Positions 26,187-34,765 of a DNA stretch of 54,143 bases are shown in pieces. Source of the stretch: an uncultured Bacteroidia bacterium. Lineage in GTDB: Bacteria > Bacteroidota > Bacteroidia > Bacteroidales > F082. Below the pieces are notes generated by a model, which ran no database searches, was not told the DNA's origin, and worked only from the letters and a program-made list of their open reading frames with translations. Numbering within the stretch: the stretch's first letter is position 1; each line of letters opens with the position of its first letter. Location: assembly GCA_902785755.1 (NCBI GenBank), contig CACZZO010000022.1, positions 1 through 54,143 of the forward strand, in the 5' to 3' direction. A program made the position numbers and the translations under genes.

Positions 26187-27244
26187 GCTATGTTTTCCTT
26201 TCTGTTTGTGGCCTCTTTGAGGTGGTCGATGCAAGTGCTGAGGTCATAACTCGACGGGCTTTGGTAAAGACGGAGGCCAAACCATTCGAGCGATTCCACA
26301 ATATGCTCCGTGATTCTCGATTGCTCCCATTCGAAGGTGGAAAAACCGGTCTTCAAAAGGTGGGCAAACACTTGCAGAGGCATCCCCGAATCCTTCTGTT
26401 CTTTCCAACTCACCATCAGTCGTGGGTTTTGCGAAACAACGGGGTCGTTCATCAACCAATGGAACAGGTAAGTCCTGAACAAGTGGGCGTTGAGGACTCC
26501 TTCATGGATTTCCTCTGCGGGCAGAATATGCTTCAACTCGTCCATGTTTTTCAGTCGTTCAGCCTCCTCAGCGGAAATGGGACGAAACCGGCTTGTGTCG
26601 AGGATGAAATTTTTCGTCAAAAGCCTTCCGTAGGTCTTTCCTTCAGCCATCTTCTGGAAATTGATAAAATGGTCGGAATGTAGCACACTGGTGGGTATTG
26701 ACGAGGTGGTTGTGTCCCAATTGAGGATGGTGACCGTCGTCAAAGTGATGCGTTTCACCTCGCCGTCAACATTATATTTTGGCACTTGAATCCAGTCGTC
26801 GATGCTCAGGAGTTGGTTCAACCTGACGTGAAGGAACGCCACCACGCCTTTCAGGGTGTCTTGAAAAACCCAACTCAGCACGGTGCCGATAATGCCAAAA
26901 ACCAAGAAATAGCTGGAGTCTTTTTGGATGTCGAAGACGAGAAGGAAACCGAGAATCCACAGCGCAACGGCGATGAGGATGGCGATTTGGCACCAAGTCA
27001 GACCGCTTTCTTGCTTGCGAAGGATGAAAATGTCAGTCAATTTGTTGCAAATCGAGATGATAAGCCACAAAAACAATGTCAAACCTGTCATTTGGAACCA
27101 TGATTTCCCGATGACCGTTGTGATTTCCCCACTAAACATGGGTACCAAAAGCAACGCTATCAGTACTGCAAACAATACAATCGACCTCAGCCAGAAACGG
27201 AGGTTCAAACTGCGCGGTTCATTGTTCCTTCTCTTTTTCCTCAT
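26183..27244 (-). CDS. MscS-family mechanosensitive ion channel
   Basis: The 353-residue protein has about four membrane helices (about 20-40, 50-72, 88-106, 112-135), the last being the pore-lining segment, followed by the conserved MscS beta domain: VAFLHVRLNQLLSIDDWIQV, GEVKRITLTTVTILNWDT, PTSVLHSDHFINF. The C-terminal cytoplasmic domain is longer than in E. coli MscS and contains an MscS-porin-like helical region. Such channels open on osmotic downshift; some homologues are gated by nucleotides. Coupled to the RyR-domain gene by an ATGA overlap, which suggests that the RyR protein may modulate it. Confidence 0.85.
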   Translation of the reverse strand: MRKKRRNNEPRSLNLRFWLRSIVLFAVLIALLLVPMFSGEITTVIGKSWFQMTGLTLFLWLIISICNKLTDIFILRKQESGLTWCQIAILIAVALWILGFLLVFDIQKDSSYFLVFGIIGTVLSWVFQDTLKGVVAFLHVRLNQLLSIDDWIQVPKYNVDGEVKRITLTTVTILNWDTTTSSIPTSVLHSDHFINFQKMAEGKTYGRLLTKNFILDTSRFRPISAEEAERLKNMDELKHILPAEEIHEGVLNAHLFRTYLFHWLMNDPVVSQNPRLMVSWKEQKDSGMPLQVFAHLLKTGFSTFEWEQSRITEHIVESLEWFGLRLYQSPSSYDLSTCIDHLKEATNRKENIA

Positions 27245-27277
27245 GTATGTTGATGCTTCTGATTATCTGGTTATCAT

Positions 27278-28789
27278 TCAATTGTGCATCGGCTTCAGCA
27301 AATCATTCACAGTCTTCACGGGGTTGAAGGTTTCGATGGGCACTTCGACGAAGATGGTAATCCAGTCGGCCATTGCGCCGTTCCAGAGGCCGGGCAACTC
27401 CAAGGCTTTCAGTTCGCGACCGTCTTTCGACTTGTTGGAAACAAAGCCCGTGTTGGCGTCCACATAGTCCGTCAGGTTGAAGGCCTCGCCTTGGTAGTTC
27501 CAGCAACCGCACACCAAATCGACGGGGTTGAAGTGGGTCGAGGCTTGGAAAATGGCTTCCTGTTGCGGGTTTTTGTGGTCGATTTGCGAGGATTCGATGA
27601 TTTGCAGCGACACCTCATCGTCGTCGTTTTTCACCCAGAAGGGACCACCACCGGGTTCGCCCTCGTTCTTCACCATGCCGCAAATGCGCATCGGTCGGTT
27701 GAGTTTATTGTACAGATAATCAATCTTTTCAAACTCGTTGTATTCCTTCACGAAATCGGGAATGTCAATCATCAGCGACTCTTTCGCAAAACGAGTGATT
27801 TCCTCTAATTCTTCCTCGATGACAAAACCGCTGTCGAGCAGTTCGAGGTATTCAAAGGTCTTTTGTTGCAACTTGAGCAGCAGTCCGGCCAACACCTTTT
27901 TATATATAATGGTAGTTTGCGCCTTGGTTTCGGGCACGATGTTGTCGATGTTCTTGATGAAGACGATTTCCTCGCCGAGGTCGTTCAGGTTCTCGATGAG
28001 TGCCCCGTGACCGCCCGGACGGAACAGAATCTTGCCGTTGGCCTCGCGGAACAGGTTGCCGTCGGCATCGATGGCAACCGTGTCGGTGGACGGCTTTTGG
28101 CACGAATAGGTGATGTCGTAGCGCACGCGGTATTTTTCTTCGTAACTGTCAATCAGCGCATTAACCGTCTTCTTGAAAGGCTCTTCATGTTCGGGCGAAA
28201 CGGTGAAGTGCAGTTTGGCCACGCCCTCATTGTCGGTGGCATAGCGGGCAGCCTCCACCAAATGCTCTTCCAAAGCCAAACGGTTAAATCCCTCATAATG
28301 ATGGAATTTCAGTAGGGCTTTGGGCAGCTTGCCGTAGTTCAAGCCGTTTTCGAGGAGCAGGGCTTTCACCACATCGACTTTGCGGCCTTGTTGAAGCATA
28401 GCGTCGATGTCGAGGCTGTAAAGGCGTTTCACGGCGGCGTTGAGGTCGTCGAAGAAGGCGAAGCTGTGGATGTGGGCGAAGAAAATGTCCGTGAACTTCG
28501 TTTCCTCGCCCGAGTCGGCGAAAGCGAACAAGTCCTTGAACATGCGCGAAGCCGCGCCCGAAGCAGGCACGAATTTCGTGAATTGGTAATACTCCTTGTC
28601 GGCTTCAAAGTCGGCGGTCATCTGTTTCACTTGCTCGTCGTCGAGGCGTAGGATGCCGTCGCCGAGGGTGGCGGGACGCATCAGTTGGACGAATTGGGTG
28701 CCTCTTTTCAGTTGGGCTACTTGCTGTAACACCTGATTTTCAGCGATATTTCTTTCCGAAAGCTGTTGAAGGTCTTGATCTGTAAACAT
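27278..28789 (-). CDS. DUF4301 family protein
   Basis: The 503-residue protein matches the DUF4301 family, which is nearly confined to Bacteroidota and has about this length. Recognisable segments are FVPASGAASRMFKDLFAF near residue 90, RPGGHGALIENLNDLGEEIV near 260 and GCWNYQGEAFNLTDYVD near 440. The GASGMF-like loop and GGHGAL loop hint at a nucleotide- or phosphate-binding enzyme, related in pattern to nucleotidyltransferases, but no activity is established. It is separated by 33 bases from the channel gene and is transcribed away from the tRNA pair. Confidence 0.85.
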   Translation of the reverse strand: MFTDQDLQQLSERNIAENQVLQQVAQLKRGTQFVQLMRPATLGDGILRLDDEQVKQMTADFEADKEYYQFTKFVPASGAASRMFKDLFAFADSGEETKFTDIFFAHIHSFAFFDDLNAAVKRLYSLDIDAMLQQGRKVDVVKALLLENGLNYGKLPKALLKFHHYEGFNRLALEEHLVEAARYATDNEGVAKLHFTVSPEHEEPFKKTVNALIDSYEEKYRVRYDITYSCQKPSTDTVAIDADGNLFREANGKILFRPGGHGALIENLNDLGEEIVFIKNIDNIVPETKAQTTIIYKKVLAGLLLKLQQKTFEYLELLDSGFVIEEELEEITRFAKESLMIDIPDFVKEYNEFEKIDYLYNKLNRPMRICGMVKNEGEPGGGPFWVKNDDDEVSLQIIESSQIDHKNPQQEAIFQASTHFNPVDLVCGCWNYQGEAFNLTDYVDANTGFVSNKSKDGRELKALELPGLWNGAMADWITIFVEVPIETFNPVKTVNDLLKPMHN

Positions 28790-28871
28790 GATATTAGGTT
28801 TTTATGCGGTTCAAAAATAGGGAATTAAGTAATGCGATGAAAAAAAACGACAAAATTTTTCTGAAAAAGCA

Positions 28872-28900
28872 TTGTCGCATTGAAAAAAGCTGTATCTTTG
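28872..28900 (+). promoter_or_regulatory. Promoter of the tRNA-Leu pair
   Basis: TTG at 28872-28874 and TATCTTTG at 28893-28900 with an 18-bp spacer, ending 13 bases before the first tRNA. Confidence 0.6.
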
Positions 28901-28913
28901 CAGCCGATTTCAA

Positions 28914-28997
28914 GCCCAGGTGGTGAAATTGGTAGACACGCCACTTTGAGGGGGTGGTGCCGATTACGGCATGCAAGTTCGACTCTTGTCCTGGGCA
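28914..28997 (+). tRNA. tRNA-Leu (anticodon GAG)
   Basis: The acceptor arms GCCCAGG (28914-28920) and CCTGGGC (28990-28996) pair fully, followed by discriminator A. The D-arm contains AAATTGGTAGACAC, the anticodon stem-loop is CCACT-TTGAGGG-GGTGG (anticodon GAG), the long variable arm TGCCGATTACGGCA marks a class II tRNA and the T-arm has GTTCGAC. The 3' CCA is not encoded. It reads CUC/CUU codons. Confidence 0.95.
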
Positions 28998-29007
28998 CTG
29001 ATTCCAA

Positions 29008-29089
29008 GCCCCGATGGCGGAATTGGTAGACGCGTACGTTTCAGGTGCGTATATCGAGAGGTGTGCAGGTTCGACTCCTGTTCGGGGCA
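29008..29089 (+). tRNA. tRNA-Leu (anticodon CAG)
   Basis: Acceptor arms GCCCCGA (29008-29014) and TCGGGGC (29082-29088) pair, discriminator A follows. The anticodon stem-loop is TACGT-TTCAGGT-GCGTA with anticodon CAG. The variable arm ATCGAGAGGTGT is long (class II), and the T-arm contains GGTTCGACTCC. CCA is not encoded. It lies 10 bases after the first tRNA, in one transcript. Confidence 0.95.
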
Positions 29090-29102
29090 CTAAAAGCAAA
29101 GT

Positions 29103-29140
29103 AATCCTAATTGATTATCAGTCAGTTAGGATTTTTCTTT
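29103..29140 (+). terminator. Terminator of the tRNA-Leu operon
   Basis: Stem AATCCTAA (29103-29110) with TTAGGATT (29126-29133), loop able to form a small inner TGA/TCA helix, then a T-rich run broken by single C residues. Confidence 0.75.
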
Positions 29141-29265
29141 TTCTGTCAAGTCAAGTTCTTTCAAGAAATCACCAGGACGGCTATTTAAATACCGAAAAGA
29201 TAGTTTTCTGTAGATTTCATATCACTTTTTCTGCGAAAACTTGTATTTTCTACGGAGATTATTAA

Positions 29266-29568
29266 AATTCTCCGTTCAAAAGTAACGAGGACTTCTTCGA
29301 TTGCTACCAGATTCTGACCACGAAGGAACTTGACGACGAAATGCTGTACGAGGCAGTTAAAGCAACCTTCGACAATCGTGAGTTGGCATATAACACCAAC
29401 CTGCAACTGTTCAAAGAATACTTTTGCACCGATAAAGTGCGCCTGAAGCGATGGGAAGCGTTCCTAAAGAATATTCAGTGGAAGGAATCGCTTTCATTTG
29501 CCAATGTGATAGCCGTGATTACTGTACGGTTGAAAGGTCTGTTTTATAGGTATTGGGAAGAGAAATAA
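29266..29568 (+). pseudogene. C-terminal remnant of an AbiEii/AbiGii-type nucleotidyltransferase toxin gene
   Basis: An open frame runs from 29266 (after TAA at 29263-29265) to 29568 without a start near its beginning. The translation contains NEDFFDCYQILTTKEL, then TFDNREL and RWEAFLKNIQW, the typical C-terminal part of AbiEii-family toxins (normally about 280-300 residues). The catalytic N-terminal half and any AbiEi antitoxin are absent. An internal ATG at 29341 would give 75 residues, unlikely to be functional. It lies right behind the tRNA terminator at the border of the accessory island. Confidence 0.65.
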
Positions 29569-29697
29569 TATTACTGCAATTTTTCAAAAGTGCAGTAGAT
29601 TTGAAGGCTTTTTTCGAAAAGTTACTCATATTTGGGCAAACGCCCATCGTCACAAATACTTCTTCTGATAGTTTACGCATGTTGATTATTTAGGAAA

Positions 29698-29880
29698 TTA
29701 TAAATCCATAGCCAATCTAAAGCCAACATTTGCATCACCTTTGTACAAAAAAGCTTTAGTCCAAGCAGTTATTCTGCATAGTTTAATGTACCGGGCATTG
29801 TCGGCACAAGACAAACTTTTCGTTGGGAGCGGAACATCTTGGCGGGGATGGGGTGGTGATGATTTTGAACCTTTTTTCAC
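29698..29880 (-). pseudogene. Possible C-terminal remnant of a formylglycine-generating-enzyme (SUMF1-like) gene
   Basis: The minus-strand frame ends with DNARYIKLCRIT and DANVGFRLAMDL followed by a stop. This fits the end of SUMF1/FGE-type domains, where an NARYxxxCR block is followed after about 20 residues by GFRLA. The upstream part of the domain is missing or out of frame. Only about 35 residues support the match, so the call is tentative; the surrounding 29569-30020 region shows nothing else recognisable. Confidence 0.35.
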
Positions 29881-30091
29881 TTAAACCTAAGAGGAGGGAA
29901 TTAGTATTTATTAGGGCAAAGATACAAAAGATGAATAAACCATTAACCATAAAACAATCATAAACTTTTATAGTTTTTGACAATTGATTTCTAAAGAGCT
30001 TTATTTTGAAGAAAATTTCGTAGTTTTGCAAAGTGAAGTTTTTTGCTCCAGAGAGGATATAATTATACTAGAACAAACGAAAGATAATGCC

Positions 30092-30352
30092 ATGAATGCT
30101 CATTTGACAATACCTTCAGGTGGAATGTTTCAAGAGTGGATGAACTTGATTGATTTGGTGGAAGAAGATACCGCTAAGAAATTGGAATCTATGGCGCTCG
30201 AGAATGGGTGGCGCGAGATTCAGCCTAAAGAAGCTTTGGATATGGGTTTCGAAGAACTTGTTGATTGGTCTCGGCCAGATACGGATAAACTTGTGCCGAT
30301 TGGGAACGATACCTTGGTTTGTTTGTCCAAAAAGACAATTTGCGCTAACTAA
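30092..30352 (+). CDS. Small protein of unknown function at the head of a radical SAM/HNH/DUF1998 cassette
   Basis: From the ATG at 30092 the product has 86 residues, acidic, predicted mostly helical, with tryptophans in EWMNLIDLVEED and FEELVDWSRPD. I do not recognise the family. An upstream in-frame ATG at 29984 is less likely because a TAGTTTTG promoter element lies at 30021-30028, between the two. The stop is 7 bases before the radical SAM gene start at 30360, so both are probably one transcript. It may be a complete small protein or an N-terminal fragment of something larger; the short spacing favours a true operon member. Confidence 0.45.
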   Translation: MNAHLTIPSGGMFQEWMNLIDLVEEDTAKKLESMALENGWREIQPKEALDMGFEELVDWSRPDTDKLVPIGNDTLVCLSKKTICAN

Positions 30353-30359
30353 AAGTTCG

Positions 30360-31277
30360 ATGGTAAGACAAAGTATTAAGATAGGACTAGTAGATGCCGA
30401 CCTGCTTTGCAACGGGACTCGGCATCCTAATCTTGTCTTGATGAAACTTGCATGGTTTCTTAATGACAATGGCATTGATTTCAAACTGATTATTGATCAG
30501 AATGAGAATATCAAACCATATAAGTATATCTATATCTCACGGGTATTTACTTTCACTCAAGAGCCAAGCTTTTATAAAAAAGCTACACCTTACCAAAAGG
30601 AGCACAAGTTTCGCAAAGGAGGCACGGGTTTCTATGCTAACGAGCTGAATGTAAACAAGTATCGCTATGAACGTGAGAAGGATATGAAACAGCTGGAAAA
30701 CGATGAGTTTCTAAATAGCTATCCTAATCGTCGAGGTGGCTCTCGCACTTATGGTATCGACCTCGCCCATCAAATGCCATATTACCACCTTTATGATGAA
30801 TTTGTAGAGTGCAAAGTCAGTGAGGGTTTCAAACGAGACAAGTACAAAGACTATCAGCAATATAGTATTGGCTTTTTGACTCGGGGCTGTATTCGACACT
30901 GTCCTTTCTGCATTAACAAGTTGGAGGATACAATCTTCCCGTATTCTGAACTTGAATGGTTCCTTGATGAAGAGCGGGATGAGCATGGCCATCTGGTTCG
31001 CCCGTATATCTATCTTTGGGATGACAATTTCCTTGCTGCTGATCCAGAGGTGTGGCGCTCCAAATTGCAGCAGTTAATTGACACAGGCCGCCCATTTCAG
31101 TTTCGTCAAGGCCTTGATGAGCGAATGCTTGCCGAAAGCCCTTATGGAGAAGAGCAGAGATGCTTTCGAAAACAAAATACCATTATAAATTCGTGTATAG
31201 TTTTAAATAATTGGAACTATGGAACTCCAAAGCGATTTTTTAATGCAAAAAAATGTAGACTGGTCATTGCTTCATGA
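30360..31277 (+). CDS. Radical SAM protein with B12-binding-like N-terminus, truncated at the C-terminus
   Basis: Start chosen at ATG 30360; the 70 codons upstream overlap the previous gene in another frame and look non-coding. The N-terminal region (KIGLVDADLLCNGTRHPNLV, about 6-25) resembles the cobalamin-binding-like domain of B12-type radical SAM proteins. The cluster motif is TRGCIRHCPFC (CxxxCxxC), followed by YIYLWDDNFLA and FRQGLDERML. Family members continue for another 100 or more residues of TIM barrel; here homology stops near 31150 and the last 40 codons look random and overlap the next gene by 59 bases. Likely cut by a deletion or recombination. Activity is doubtful; substrate unknown. 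Confidence 0.6.
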   Translation: MVRQSIKIGLVDADLLCNGTRHPNLVLMKLAWFLNDNGIDFKLIIDQNENIKPYKYIYISRVFTFTQEPSFYKKATPYQKEHKFRKGGTGFYANELNVNKYRYEREKDMKQLENDEFLNSYPNRRGGSRTYGIDLAHQMPYYHLYDEFVECKVSEGFKRDKYKDYQQYSIGFLTRGCIRHCPFCINKLEDTIFPYSELEWFLDEERDEHGHLVRPYIYLWDDNFLAADPEVWRSKLQQLIDTGRPFQFRQGLDERMLAESPYGEEQRCFRKQNTIINSCIVLNNWNYGTPKRFFNAKKCRLVIAS

Positions 31278-32082
31278 TGGAATGACAATTCCTGTGTCTG
31301 TTTGCTCCTTGTTTAAAGTTTGGGATGAATCAATTCTGACACATGGTCAGAGCAAAGACATCAAAATACTTATTGATGGCGAGCTATATGAAGCCAAACT
31401 GAAAAATCAGAATTTTGTACAGAGTAACTGGGCTGGGCACAAGGATGTCATCCAAATTAGATATAGTAGACAATCAACATTAGCAATCAAGTTGAGAACT
31501 GTTTTTCAAAAGAGTTATGAATATTTGTATGCCCAAAAACAGCAAGTCGGGAAAAGCAAGCGTCAAATACTTTTGCCAACTGATATTCGAGAATACATTC
31601 GTCTTTATCTGACAACTTCACAAGATGTACTTTGTATGGAGTGCTGTTCCTGTACTGATTATCAGCAATTGGACAATATGCTGCGCTCAATACCAGAAGA
31701 AGTATATGAATCCAGCGATGACGACAAGTTTTTTATGGCTGATAAATCGGCTTCGATAGAAGAAAAGCAACGATTGGTGAAATATCGCAAAATTGACCGT
31801 AGTATTATTTTGACTCTAAAAAAGTTCTATGACTATCGAGATGAGATTAGCGGTGAGAAAATTGGTGATAAATATGGCGAAAGTGTGGTTGAAGCACACC
31901 ATATCGAATATTTCACCCAATCTCAAAACAACGATTCTACCAACATTATAATTATAAGTCCAAATTATCATAGGATAATTCACAAGAACAATCCACGTTT
32001 TGACCGCAAGAAGTTTCAGTTTGAGTTTGAAAATGGCGAAATCCTGCCACTGAAATTATACGAGCATTTGAAGATGGGTTGA
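31219..32082 (+). CDS. HNH endonuclease domain protein
   Basis: The 287-residue protein has a C-terminal HNH nuclease: VEAHHIEYF (His227-His228), STNIIIISPNYHRIIH (Asn242, His251, His255). The metal- and catalysis-related residues are intact. The N-terminal half (about 15-110) is a separate mixed alpha/beta domain with WAGHKDVIQIRYSRQST, which may be a DNA-recognition domain as in modification-dependent or small restriction nucleases. An alternative start is the ATG at 31243. It is followed after 4 bases by the DUF1998 gene, so the two are probably produced together. A host-defence nuclease role is inferred from domain and setting. Confidence 0.75.
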   Translation: MELQSDFLMQKNVDWSLLHDGMTIPVSVCSLFKVWDESILTHGQSKDIKILIDGELYEAKLKNQNFVQSNWAGHKDVIQIRYSRQSTLAIKLRTVFQKSYEYLYAQKQQVGKSKRQILLPTDIREYIRLYLTTSQDVLCMECCSCTDYQQLDNMLRSIPEEVYESSDDDKFFMADKSASIEEKQRLVKYRKIDRSIILTLKKFYDYRDEISGEKIGDKYGESVVEAHHIEYFTQSQNNDSTNIIIISPNYHRIIHKNNPRFDRKKFQFEFENGEILPLKLYEHLKMG

Positions 32083-32086
32083 AACT

Positions 32087-32638
32087 ATGATTATAGTTTA
32101 TAATACAGAAACAATGAGAATGTGTGGGCATAGGAACAGAAGAATATTTACAAATCATTGTGTAGGTATGGATTCACATGATGACTCTTTCAAAAACAAT
32201 TATCAAGAAATGAAACATGGTGGTATTGCAAGATATTTGACTCTTCATACGTTTTCACATGTACTAATGAAAGAGTTGGAGTTTTCCTGCGGATACCCTA
32301 CTGCAAGCCTTCAAGAAAGACTTTATTACTCGAACAGGATGTGTGGTGTGTTGATTTACACAGTAGATGGTGCAGAAGGAAGTATGGGAGGACTCGTATG
32401 GCAGGGACAGCCTCGACTCATCGAAAAAATAATAAAAAGGGCGATTAATAATGCCAAAGAGTGTTCTTCCGATCCTTTATGCTGGGAAAACTTGGATCAA
32501 TTAAACTTGGCTGCTTGTTTTTCATGTTGCCTTGTGTCAGAGACTTCATGTGAAAAGCGCAATTTAGGACTCGACCGAAGAGCCTTAGTTGATGAGAAGT
32601 TCGGTTATTTCAAAGGGTTGGCATCTGCCACGGACTAA
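32087..32638 (+). CDS. DUF1998 (DrmB/MrfB-like) domain protein, short form
   Basis: The 183-residue protein corresponds to the C-terminal DUF1998 domain of DrmB-type proteins of the DISARM system: RYLTLHTFSHVLMKELEFSC (about 49-68), GVLIYTVDGAEGSMGGLVW, and the cysteine set Cys126, Cys132, Cys144, Cys147, Cys155 (ECSSDPLC, AACFSC, ETSCE). DrmB proteins are normally about 600 residues; here the N-terminal two thirds are absent. The frame starts 4 bases after the HNH stop, so it is either a truncated remnant or a natural minimal form working with the nuclease. No DrmA helicase, DrmC or methyltransferase is nearby. Confidence 0.75.
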   Translation: MIIVYNTETMRMCGHRNRRIFTNHCVGMDSHDDSFKNNYQEMKHGGIARYLTLHTFSHVLMKELEFSCGYPTASLQERLYYSNRMCGVLIYTVDGAEGSMGGLVWQGQPRLIEKIIKRAINNAKECSSDPLCWENLDQLNLAACFSCCLVSETSCEKRNLGLDRRALVDEKFGYFKGLASATD

Positions 32639-32768
32639 TAAGATCCTTTCTGTTTTGTAGTTTAGGTTAACTGGTATATTTACGGTTTTTGTATTTATAC
32701 AGCGTAATTAAGAAATCAAGAGTGGCCCCAAGTCTCACCAACCGAATAACACGGTTGTAAAATGATAA

Positions 32769-33005
32769 TACCTGTTTAACTGTTCCAATAAAACGACAAC
32801 AAAATCAGAAAATCGAAATCGAAATGAAGAAAATCGGCGACAAATCATCGATTTTATCGCCGATAACAGGATTTCAAATTCAAAAACCGTTTCGAAAGCC
32901 ATGGGACTCAAGCCTTCGAGAACTTGCGACTACCTCAAACAACTCGTGAATGAAGGCGTCCTTGAGGTGGAGTATAAAAACAGGAAGTATAGGATTAAGA
33001 AGTGA
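32769..33005 (+). pseudogene. Orphan winged-helix tail of an AlbA_2-type ATP-binding protein
   Basis: An open frame from after TAA 32766-32768 to TGA 33003-33005 has no start codon. It encodes NEENRRQIIDFIADN, SKTVSKAMGLKPSRTCDYLK and LVNEGVLEVEYKNR, the C-terminal winged helix commonly found at the end of AlbA_2 proteins in Bacteroidales. The catalytic or AlbA_2 part is missing. The stretch 32639-32768 before it shows nothing else. It lies just upstream of a second, nearly full AlbA_2 gene, which suggests repeated turnover of this gene type here. Confidence 0.5.
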
Positions 33006-33123
33006 ATGGTTGGTATGGGTGGGAATTTGGTGTAGAGATACTGAAAAGTAACTGGGAGTAATTCACGGAATGATTGTTTTGGATAAAAATTGTAACTTTG
33101 TAGCCTGAAACAACAACACGACA

Positions 33124-34765
33124 ATGGACATCTACGAGATTTTCAACGAGCTGCGGTATCATCATGAAGATGAGGTGGTGGAGTTCAAGAAGGCGGAGAA
33201 TAACTTCGACTTCGATGACTTGGGCAAGTATTTCTCGGCACTGAGCAACGAGGCCAATCTGAGAGACAAGGCTTTTGCGTGGCTGACATTTGGCGTGCAT
33301 GACAAGACGCGAGAGATATTGGGCACATCGTTCAAAAATAGCATGATGAGCCTGCAAAAGTTGAAACAGGATTTGTCGCAACACACCACCGACAATCACA
33401 CTTTCAGGGAGATTTACGAGCTGAAGGTTGAAGGGAAACGGGTGTTGTTGTTCCAGATACCTGCCACGCCTCGCGGCATTCCTATGGCTTGGAAAGGACA
33501 TTTCTACGCCAGACGTGGAGAGAGCCTTGGCGCATTGGACATGGGTAAATATGAGGAGATTCGTAAACAGGTGGTGGATGAGGACTGGTCGAAAGAGATT
33601 GTGGAAGGGGCACGTATTGATGACTTAGACAAGGAGGCCATCGCTTTGGCTCGTGATGGCTACAAACAACGCTATCCGAAACTTGCAAAAGCATGTGATA
33701 GTTGGGATGACAAAACATTTCTTGACAAAGCTTGCCTGACGTTAGATGGTAAAATTACAAGAACCACGCTTCTTCTTGTAGGAAAGGAGGGGTCATAAGT
33801 TGAACCATATCGCACAAATTGTTTGGAAATGTTTTCAGGATGGGCAGGTGTTCGGCGACATCTATACGATACCATTCATCAGAACCACAACAGAGTTGCT
33901 TGGCAGGATACGCAACTATCGCTTCAAGATATATCCAAAAGATTCGCTGATTCCTGCCGAGGTTTGGAAATATGATACAGAAAGCATTCTTGAAGGTCTT
34001 CATAACGCTATAGCTCACCAGAATTACGAGAAAGATGCAAGAATCATCGTCACGGAAAACATAGACTCATTAAAATTCCAAAACGACGGCAACTTTTTCG
34101 ATGGCGACTACCAGCAATATATTACAGGCGAAAAGACACCTAAAAGCTACCGCAACCCTGCCTTGGTGAAAGCTATGGTAAACATCAAAATGATTGACAC
34201 GCAGGGCTATGGAATCCACAAGATGTTCCAAAGCCAAAAAGACCGGTTTCTGCCTATGCCAGACTATGACCAATCTACAACCGAAGAAGTCGTACTTAAC
34301 TTGCCAGGAACCATCATTGATGAGAATTACAGCCTGATGTTGCTTGCCAATCCGGGTTTGTCTCTCACTGATGCCGTGCTCCTTGACCAAGTGCAAAAGG
34401 GTCACACTATTAGCTCGTCTGCCGTTGCCATGCTCCGCAAACGCAAACTAATAGAAGGACGATTGCCGCATATTTATGTGTCGAAGGATATTGCCCAGGC
34501 AACAAACCAAAAAGTAGAATACACCAAACACAAAGGACTAGCTGAAAAAAAGTGCGAGGCTTTGTTGCTGGACTCTCTTAAAGACCATGGAAGTCTGACA
34601 AAACAGGAAATTGTACGGCTATTGTGGGATGTGCTGCCTGACCAATTGGATGATAAACAGAAGATGAATAAAATTGAATATCTGCTCAAGCAACTTAGGC
34701 TTAAAGGCGAGATTAATAACAAAAGCAAAGGGAAAGAATCCATTTGGATGCTCGGAAAATCTTGA
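33124..34765 (+). pseudogene. AlbA_2 (Schlafen-type) ATP-binding protein gene split by a one-base frameshift
   Basis: Two frames belong to one protein. The first (33124-33798) holds the AlbA_2 domain (DEVVEFKKAENNFDFDDLGK, FSALSNEANLRDKAFAWLTF, KGHFYARRGESLGALD). The second (33800-34765) continues with the usual IVWKCFQDGQVFGD, LHNAIAHQNYEKDARI and a winged-helix tail (about the last 80 residues). Dropping one G from the GGGG at 33791-33794 joins them as LLLVGKEG then HKLNHIAQIVW, giving about 546 residues, a normal length. Either a real inactivation or a homopolymer error. A TAACTTTG element at 33093-33100 shows that the promoter is intact. Members are suspected in phage defence and regulation. 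Confidence 0.75.

Noticed and set aside
29992..32638. Complete DISARM system
   Set aside because: Only the DUF1998 domain resembles DISARM; helicase DrmA, DrmC, methyltransferase and the DrmB N-terminal part are absent.
32639..32768. Small gene between DUF1998 and the winged-helix remnant
   Set aside because: Frames are short, AT-rich and interrupted by stops; no recognisable feature.
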